Source of the DNA: Mesotaenium endlicherianum
Taxonomy: Eukaryota > Streptophyta > Zygnematophyceae > Zygnematales > Mesotaeniaceae
Assembly: GCA_009602735.1 (NCBI GenBank)
Contig: WELA01012227.1
Coordinates: 203,929-267,928, forward strand
Length of the DNA: 64,000 bases
Direction of reading: 5' to 3'
Part shown: piece by piece, positions 56,401 to 64,000 of the stretch
How positions within the stretch are numbered: the stretch's first letter is position 1
How the letters are laid out: each line of letters starts with the position of its first letter
The notes under the pieces: generated by a model
Told to the model about the DNA's origin: nothing
The model's input: the letters and a program-made list of their open reading frames with translations, nothing else
Databases searched by the model: none
Program-made: the position numbers and the translations under genes

Positions 56401-59400
56401 GGCAGCTAAGACGCGACAGCAGCTGGAGGAAGAGGCCCGGCGGCGCCAGGAGGCAGAGGAGAAGGCCAGGCAGGAGGAGGAGGTGCGGCAGCGCATCCAG
56501 AACTATCGCCAGTACTCGTGGGAAGAGATCGAGGTGACTCCCCTCCTCCCCCACCCCTCCTTCCCGCCCTCTTCTTCTACTCTTCTTCCCCCCATTGTCC
56601 CCCCTACTGTGCCAGCCCTCTTCCAACCAATCCTGCTGCTCATGCACCTGCTTGCAACTTAGCTGCCTCGCAGCACGTGTATTGCTTGCCCGGCAATTTC
56701 TGTTTTACTTCTTCCTTCCTGATGCACCTCAATCTCTTGGTCTCCCTTTTGGAGAGTACAATGTGTTTGTGCCCGTATAGTAGACCACCCTTGACCCGCA
56801 GTTGAGCCAATTGTTTTGCAGCATGTGAGCTTGCAAAAAAGTGTGTGGGTTTCAGCCTGCAAAATTCAGGCTGCCGCGACACGCGGTTCTCTGCTGCTGG
56901 TTGCTTTTCTCTGCCTTTGGGCGCTTGCAGACACTTGCTCGGTCCTCCTCCCAGCCTCCTCGCGCCACCTCGTTCACCTGTAGCCAACCTGTGCGTTGTG
57001 GCATTGCTGGCAATTTCTTTGAATCACCAAGCATGTCGCAAATTGTCATTCTCTAAAGCCCAAGTGATGGGCTCAAGCCCAAACTTCGTGCCGGCAGGCG
57101 GCGTGCGGCATGCTGACTTGTCGTATGATGTGGCCGTGTTGTTCTGGGTGCTTCGTCGTCCTCCTGGGGAACAGGCGGCCACAGACCACTTCAAGCCCGA
57201 AAACAAGATCGGGGAGGGCGGCTTTGGCATGGTGTACGTCGGCACGCTGCACCACACGCCGGTGGCGGTGAAGGTGCTTAAGAACACGGACGCGCTCCAG
57301 GTGGCCACTGAGTTCCGACAGGAGGTGAGTGAGGAGAGAGAGAAAGACGACCTTTGAGAGTGCCTGACTGCAGCTCCACCTGTTGGCCTTTAGAGCATCC
57401 AATGAAGCGGATGCCTTTCGATCTCATACGATGCACGCCAATCGAGAGCCCTTCCTTAACCTTCATATTGTCTGGTTGGTCAGGCCGCTTAATGTGGCCG
57501 ACTGAGGTGGGTGTCATATTGGCAAGTGCCCTCTGTCATGTATAGATGCTGACTGCAGAACAGGAACAAATTTTCTTTGCCTCTTCCTTCTTACTGATGC
57601 AAGAGGTCGCTGTGGCGAGTGCCCCTGATCAGCATACGCACAGGGGAAGCGGGAAGCAGATGCATCTCTATCTGCACTGCTGCTCCTCCTATCAACGTAT
57701 TCTGCAAGTCCAGGATTTTTGTTCGGGTGACCTTTATACAGTAAACATATTAATGCCGTCTGAGTTGCATTGTAACAACCCATAACCCTCCCGGCTCTGG
57801 GGCTTGTACGAAAGGTCTGAATGCTCTGAGCTTGCGGGGCACTTGCGAGTCCTTGTGAGGCTGCTCCTGTCCATGCAAGCACACTCACGCTCAACTCGCC
57901 CGGCTCTGGGCGCACATGCGCGCAGGTGGAGGTCCTGGGGCAGATCCAGCACCCGCACATGGTGATGCTGCTGGGGTGCTGCCCCGAGAAGTACTGCCTG
58001 GTGTACGAGTACTGCTCCAACGGCAGCCTGGAGGACCGGCTGCTGTGCCTGGACGAGACGCCGCCCCTGCCGTGGTACGCGCGATTCCGCATCGCGGCCG
58101 AGGTGGCGTCGGCGCTGCTGGTGATCCACAAGCGGCCGGTGCCCATCGTGCACCGCGACCTGAAGCCCGCCAACATCCTGCTGGACCGCAACTACGTGGC
58201 GAAGCTGGGGGACGTGGGGCTCGCGCGCCTCATGCCGGGGCTGTCGAACGAGCACACATACATGCGCGAGTCGGTGCCCGTGGGCACGTTCGCGTACGTG
58301 GACCCCGAGTTCCAGCGTACGGGCGAGTTCGGGCCCAAGTCGGACGTGTACGCGTACGGCATCGTGCTGCTGGACCTGCTCACGGGGCGCAAGCCCAACG
58401 TGTACGAGGCAATCGAGGACGCGATCGAGGCCGAGGACAAGGAGCGCCTGCTTGACCTGCTCGACACCTCCGCCGGCAAGTGGCCCGCCGACGCCGCCAT
58501 GGAGCTCGCCTCGCTCGGCGTGCGCTGCGCCGAGATGCGCCGCAAGAAGCGGCCTGACCTTGAGGCCGACGTCATGCCCATCCTCGAGAAGATCCGCCAC
58601 ATGGCGGTGCTTGTGGAAGAGGAGGAGGCGCGCAACCCTGGCCGCGGCCGCAGCACGGAGGCGCCCAGCGTCCTCTTCTGCCCCATCACGCAGGTCGGGA
58701 CTCAGCAGCCCTGCTTCCCTTTGTGCTCCCTGCCATGGGTCCATGTGCGAGCAGGCACCGCCTCCTATTGCTCTTAGTCACGTTTTGCAATATTCTGGCA
58801 TCAATGTGATTGCTCTGACGTATTTGCTTTTCAGATCTCACGCGTCTATGCAACCCCCAGGGGCTGGAGGCGGGACAGGAAGTGGGGGATGTGGGAGGGT
58901 TGGGTCGTTGGCTTTTATACTTGCCCTCTGTTAGCCTCTATGTGCCTGGGAAACCACAGGTGGCTTGAGCATTGTAGGGCGTACTGTTTCACATTTAGAA
59001 GGACTTTTGGGTTCACCTATTGTCGTGGGAATGGCGTGTCGTGAGTACTAGCAATTTGTAGACCACTGTTTGACTGACACGGCAGCCTGCTCAGGACGTA
59101 GGACACGCTTCGCACCAAGATTACCACTTTCAGTTTCCAAAGGCTGTCGTGCGCGCATCTTCTCAAGCCGGCGCACTTGGCCTGGACTGAACGAATGCTG
59201 GTGACCTTGTTGGCGCATTGACAGGAGATGATGGTGAACCCGGTGATTGCTGCTGATGGGCACACGTACGAGCTGGAGGCCATCCAGGAGTGGCTCTCTC
59301 ACAGCGACAAGTCGCCCATGACTAACCTACCCCTTGCCCACAAGGAGATCGTTCCCAACCATGCCGTGCGCTCCCTCATAGGCGACTGGCAAGAGAAGAA

Positions 59401-59419
59401 CGATGGCTCAAAGGCCTGA
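50908..59419 (+). CDS. USP-protein kinase-U-box protein (RLCK-IXb / PUB type)
   Basis: Proposed exons: 50908-51076, 52284-52393, 52811-52932, 53742-53986, 54523-55448 (3' edge least sure), 56129-56533, 57175-57324, 57926-58693 and 59225-59419; phases agree and give 1029 residues. Exons 1-4 code a universal-stress-protein-like domain (ARIIVAVSKDSASKDAIRWA; LVLGTSSRS). Exon 5 is Ser/Pro-rich and disordered. Exon 6 is a 135-residue coiled coil ending YSWEEIE. Exons 7-8 are the kinase: GEGGFGMVYVG, VAVKVLK, HRDLKPANILLD, DVG in place of DFG (GDVGLARL), and VDPEF. Exons 8-9 code the U-box (CPITQEMMVNPVIAADGHTYE). Such proteins are E3 ubiquitin ligases joined to a receptor-like cytoplasmic kinase; substrate unknown. 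GC content rises sharply from exon 4 on. Confidence 0.92.
53397..53479. repeat. (CA)n microsatellite in intron 3 of the kinase gene
   Basis: About 80 bp of CA repeats with interspersed CGCA units, between exons 3 and 4. Confidence 0.95.
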
Positions 59420-61780
59420 TGCATGGCTGGCATACCACTTCCTCTTAATTTCCTTCTTACTCTACTCTACCATCTCCCTTTCTTCACCATCTGTGTAACT
59501 TTGTGCAATCGCGTTGTGTCGCTAGCTCTTGCAACTGATGTAAGGGGGTTTTTGAAGCTCACTTGCTTGCCCTGCTCATCCCGTCCATTGTATTTTCATG
59601 TAGTATATCCTTGTAGTATTTTCATAGTCACTCTCAACCCACTTTGCACCTTGCAATCACCAAAGGTGATGCTTCTCCATAACAATTAGCCATCTGTGCG
59701 AAAGCATTGGGACTGATTGGTCCAAAGTCAAGTGGTTGACGTAGTACATCTTCTAGGAGTCTTTTGCTAGGTATTTTCCGTGTCACAAGAGGCCCACTAT
59801 CAGTTGTAGGAGGCTTGTAGAGCTTATCAATATATTTATACCTATGCATTATACTATCATTATGTGCTCCAAAGGGTTAGTACTTAGAGGCTTACATATT
59901 TAAGTTGCCAGATGTTACAGAAGTAGGCTTATTCTGGACTCTTTATAATTTAGGAGTTAGAGGCAACAAAATGTGTTGGTCATTTTCAGGCTCAATGTTT
60001 TGAATTTTGCAACAAGTCGTTTGCAGGATTAGCCATGCACTGTACAAGTGAACTCGCTAGGCTTGGTTAATTCGTGCCTTCATGGCACATACTTTGTTTT
60101 AAAAAAAAGTACCTGGATAGATAGGTGGTTCTTAAGTTTCACTACTTGATTGCTGATACCAGATGGATTCAGCACGTTGTATGTTTCCTAGCCTGTTAGC
60201 CATCTAGTTGCTCCTTGTGCTAACCAAGTCCTTGCCATCATTTGCAAAGAAATGTCTGATTTTTGTAAACCCAAAAAGCTATTATGTAAATAGTGACACC
60301 CCACATATGTCAAGTGCAATGTCAATGTCATGACAAAGTTGAAGCCTCACGTGATACTACTAATCTTATAAGTTTGATGAGAACTGCCCCTCAAGCTTAG
60401 ATGAGGAATGTGTTCGTGATAAGCCTTTTTTTGAAGCTATTGTAACATAGAGAGCTTGAATGTAAATGAAAAAAAACTTGCAGGCAACCATAGGTTTTTT
60501 TTTTTTTCCTACCAATATTAAATCAGTGTTACAATATATATGATCCCATATGCGTCGGTGGTGTATAGCTTGTTCTCAATTGGCGACGGCATACTTTTCC
60601 CACTAGCTTCTAGCATCAAGTGCATGCAACTAGTTTGTTAAAAAGTGGACACCTTTATACGTTATCGTAGTAGTGACTTGGCAGCATCATGACGTATGTA
60701 TCGAGAGTCGGGGCTCCTGTGTGCAGGTTACCTGGTGTTGGACGCCCAAACAGCGTCGGTTGGTCAGACGCATCCGGACGTCAATCATCATTTCCGGTCG
60801 TCAGTGGTCTCCTTTGGTCTCTTTGGTCTCAGACACGTGCGCAAAGGGACCGACGAGAACTGACGAGAATTGTTCAAAATTATCACAATCTATGTTCCGA
60901 GTCGTTAGGTCCTCGTTACCAGTTAGGTCCTTTTTGGTGCTTTCTGGGGTCCTGTCTAGTTAGTAGCTGGCTATATCTCTATTAAACTCCAGAGAGTTCT
61001 GCAGGCATGCAGCAAGGCTCAGACCGGTGGATTTGTAAGTGAGCTTGCAAGCTGGCGCTCACATGACTTTAAGAGCAACAATGGGCGTTAACGCTGTTCC
61101 TTAGTGCTTTGTGCTACCTCTACTGTCTACCACATTACTGGATCATGCATCATATCGTGCCTGTCTAGCACATAATCCAGCAAGTAGGGGTAGAAATATA
61201 ACGTTGAATCATGGGAAGCGTTCACCAAAAAAATAATAATGCATGATGATACTCGTATAGGTTGGTAGTGAAAATGTGAAAATGCCAGCTACTTGAAACC
61301 CCATCTTGTCCTTGTTGGGATTTAGGTGCTAGCAAAACGACGAGAGCAGCCGATTCCTTGTGATTTCGTAAACTCGCTGCATGATTACTTTGCTCTTATT
61401 TTCCGAGCTTTAGGGTACGGCTGTTACGTGTGTAATCAAACAGCTCTAAGCGACAGTTAGGTACGAAGCTTCGAACATAGATCAGGAGAAGGGCGCAAAC
61501 AGAAAGGACACAACGGCATGCGCAGACTTGCTCAGCGACTGTGTGGGCCTCCCTAGCGTCCCGTCGTCGGAACTCTGTGCGCCAGCTGCCTCAAGATAAT
61601 GAGGTGTAATTATCCACCACCGTCCCTCTGGCCAAGATGTCTGCTCCTGTGCGAGCTGCATGCGTGAGCTGGACGTCGTAGGCTCGACACAGCTCCACAG
61701 ACTCCATGCGTGGTGAACCAGACGTTCTCTTTCCCCCTCACAAAAGAGAGCAGCCCACTTAGCAGCCCAGCGCACGCACT
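59420..61780. other. Intergenic region between kinase gene and EXO84
   Basis: About 2.4 kb, AT-rich, with short T and A runs and no recognised gene, RNA or transposon. It must contain the kinase 3' UTR and the EXO84 promoter. Confidence 0.5.
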
Positions 61781-61875
61781 AGCAGGCAGCAGCAGCAGGC
61801 AGCAGCCGCAGGCTGCAGGCAGCAGTAGCAGCGCCGCCAGCAGCAGCAGCAGCAGCAGCAGCAGTAGGCAGCAGC
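61781..61875 (+). repeat. CAG-rich repeat in the EXO84 5' leader
   Basis: Imperfect (GCA)n/(CAG)n with an uninterrupted run of about 9 units near 61838-61864, ending about 15 bp before the start codon. It should be in the mRNA leader and is likely length-variable. Confidence 0.85.
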
Positions 61876-61890
61876 GCCAGCGCAGCAGCC

Positions 61891-63967
61891 ATGGCGTCGC
61901 ACAGCAGGAAGGGCTCGTTCTCGGCGGGGTCGTTCAACTTCAACCCGCTGACGTTGGCTGACACGCTGTCGCACTCCTTCAACTTCCGGCCGCTCAAGAT
62001 GTCGGACGTGTCCAAGCGCATCACCATGCGCGTGGACAGCAAGAAGCGCATCAAGGCCGTGCGCGTCGGCGCCGGCGCCGGCGGCGACGGCAGCGATGCC
62101 GAGGACGGCGCCAGCCTGCTGGTGGGCGAGCTCAAGAAGCCCGACCACAGCGCCGCGGGCTTCGACGCCGACCGCTTCCTCGAGGAGAAGTGCCGCGACA
62201 TGAGCCTCCAGGTGCGCGCGTGCGCGCTTGCGCCCTTCCCTGCCTTCCTCTTCCCTGCTGTCTCCTCGAGGAGGGCCCTGCAGCCCTCTGCTGCTTCCTG
62301 GAGGAGCAGTGCAGCGGGCATGAGCCTCAAGGGCGGCGCGCGCGCGCGTGCGCGCCTGTGCTCTCGGCTTCCCTGGAGGAGGAGGGCCACGGCATGGGCC
62401 TCGAGCTCCTTGCGCGCCTGTGCCTTGCCTGTCCCTTCCTCCCTTCAGCCTGGCCCATGCACGCCCTCGGCTACTCGCCCCCTCCTTCTCTCTCCACTTC
62501 TCCCTGCTCTTTCTCTCCCCCTCGTCGGCCCTCGAAGGGCGCTATAGCCATCTCAGTAACCATTTGGGCATGGAGGGGGGGGAAAGGGGAAGGGAGGAGG
62601 AAAGGGCGGGGGGGATGTTTCAGGCCCGTGCACTCATATTTTTCCTCTCCTCGCAGCCCTTGCTCTCCCTTTCGTCGGCTCTCAGGGGAGGCTGTGGCCC
62701 CCCATCTTGATGGCCCCTTGGTCAGAGGAGGAGGAGAGGGTGGGGGGGTTCTCAGGGGCTCATGTAGAAGGAAGGGGGACTGAGAAGGACAGTGAGGGGC
62801 GGGGGGGTCTTGCCCAGTCCAGCTCAGCATGTCCAAGTGACAGGTGGTGCTGACCCTGCTCTGGCGGACCTCTCTCATCTCATACTACGCGTGCACATGC
62901 ATGCACGTTCTGGAAGGAGGGGGGGGATGGGCAGGCTGCTGGCTGGAGCATCAGCTCCCCTGAGGTAACGCAGCAACCTGGTAACTGATCTGGTTCATCA
63001 CTGTAACCAGTGACGTGTCACTGCTGTTACGTATACCTCTGGAAAGAACGCTCGGATGGGGTGGCTTTCCTTACAGCCCCCATTCTCTCTGGGTGGATGA
63101 GTTGCGTGGTCTTCACGTCTCTCTCTCTCTCACGTGAGCCCTTGCCTCTGAAGGAAGGAGGAACAGAGGAAACATGAGAGCGCTGCCAATCACAAAGAAG
63201 CCCCTTTTCTCTCTCTCTGTTAGCTGACTTTGTCGCCGTCAGCTGGGACAAAGTGCACAGACACCCCCCTTCCCCCCCCTCCATCCCCCTCATGGCGGGG
63301 ACACGAAAGTTCTTCAGGAGCTCACAAGAGCGACAACACCAGCCCAGGATTTCAGTTGCATACATACCCCATGACTTTGTAGAACGGGTTCAGGACGTCT
63401 CTAGCACGCGGGAGGAAGGGGCCAGTGGGGCATAAGAAGAGGTACTACCTGAGGGAGGCAAGGAGAGGGGAGGGAGGGGGGGCANGGAGTAGCGGGCTTC
63501 ACGTCCTTGAGGGGGGAGGCCAGAGGCTATCAATACTGCCCCATAATCTCGGGCATGCTGCAGGTCCCTTCTCGCCCACTGCGCCGCCGGTGCCTTGCCA
63601 GCCAAAGTAATGGACGTGATGTAACTTAGCACTTGCAGACACTGGTAAGAACCGGTGTGTGCGTGTGTGTGCACGTTTCTCTCTCTCTCTATATATATTC
63701 TGTCTGTCTTGTGTCTGTGTGTGTGAGTTTCTCAGCGAGCATTCTCTCACTTCACTGGATACTTGTGCGGGCTGCCGGAAACTCCGTCGCTGCGCGCGCG
63801 CGCGCGCATGTGTCGCGTGTTGTCGCATGTGTCGCATGTGTCGCATGTGTCGGGGTTGTCTCTCCTCAGGAGATCGAGGGCGTGTGCGAGGAGCTGACGC
63901 GGCACAAGAACGCGTCGGCGGAGGAGATGCGCAAGAGCGTCTTCTCCAACTACACCGCCTTCATCCG
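61891..63967 (+). CDS. EXO84: Exocyst subunit EXO84, 5' two exons (partial)
   Basis: Exon 1 (61891-62211) codes 107 residues: a Ser/Phe-rich start (SFNFNPLTLADTLSHSFNF) and the FDADRFLEEKCRDMSLQ segment. Exon 2 (63870-63967) continues in phase with EIEGVCEELTRHKNASAEEM and SVFSNYTAFIR, the conserved N-terminal block of plant EXO84. The donor CCG|GTGCAC at 63967 leads off the window. In the exocyst, EXO84 helps tether secretory vesicles at the plasma membrane. The start ATG (CCATGG context) follows the CAG repeat. Confidence 0.85.
62212..63869 (+). repeat. Low-complexity intron 1 of EXO84
   Basis: 1.66 kb intron with G-rich and CT-rich tracts, (CT)n near 63120 and 63210, (GT)n near 63655-63725, (GC)n near 63796 and a CATGTGTCG repeat at 63808-63851. 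One ambiguous base at 63485. No nested gene seen. Confidence 0.7.
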
Positions 63968-64000
63968 GTGCACCCCCCCCCCGCCCACCTCCCCCGCCCA

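Noticed and set aside
57734-58744. 336-codon minus-strand open frame opposite the kinase exon
   Set aside because: The plus strand has a full set of kinase motifs; the minus frame is a codon-bias shadow.

Overview
Nuclear DNA of a green-lineage (streptophyte) eukaryote: spliced genes with GT-AG introns, a USP-kinase-U-box protein of a plant-type family, a plant-type exocyst EXO84, and dense Ty3/gypsy LTR retroelements. A charophyte alga (Chara- or Closterium-like) or an early-diverging land plant fits best; this is inference, since nothing in the window fixes the species.

Layout. 1-6180: a decayed chromovirus (E1) inserted in the terminal repeat of a large minus-strand element, A copy 1 (6181-34799). 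Element A codes, in order, gag, protease, a DNMT3-like cytosine-5 DNA methyltransferase, reverse transcriptase, RNase H, integrase and a C-terminal PHD finger. It is broken by three later insertions with target-site duplications (TSDs): B copy 1 (10102-18359, CCCCC), solo LTR C (21600-22343, GCGTT) and B copy 2 (23697-32505, GTCGC). Family B is a chromodomain Ty3 element with a candidate -1 gag/pol frameshift site and an extra ORF after pol. 34800-47089 is a second nest: a B copy 3 remnant split by a solo A repeat (35945-37080) and by internally deleted A copy 2 (37330-45795), itself hit by a 503-bp insertion. 47090-48865 holds fragments of other elements; 49704-50039 is a MITE with an 8-bp TSD.

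From about 50.9 kb the DNA is genic: a nine-exon plus-strand gene for a USP-kinase-U-box protein (50908-59419), then the first two exons of EXO84 (61891 onward, running off the window).

Main point. Element A carries both a DNA methyltransferase (writer) and a PHD finger (possible chromatin reader), and its ends are laid out A1-ORFs-B1-A2-B2 (split direct repeats) instead of two plain LTRs, although it has a DDE integrase and 4-bp TSDs. Both A copies are dead. Two catalytic Asp-to-Asn changes in copy 1 fit CpG deamination. A and B are inserted into each other, so both were active over overlapping times.
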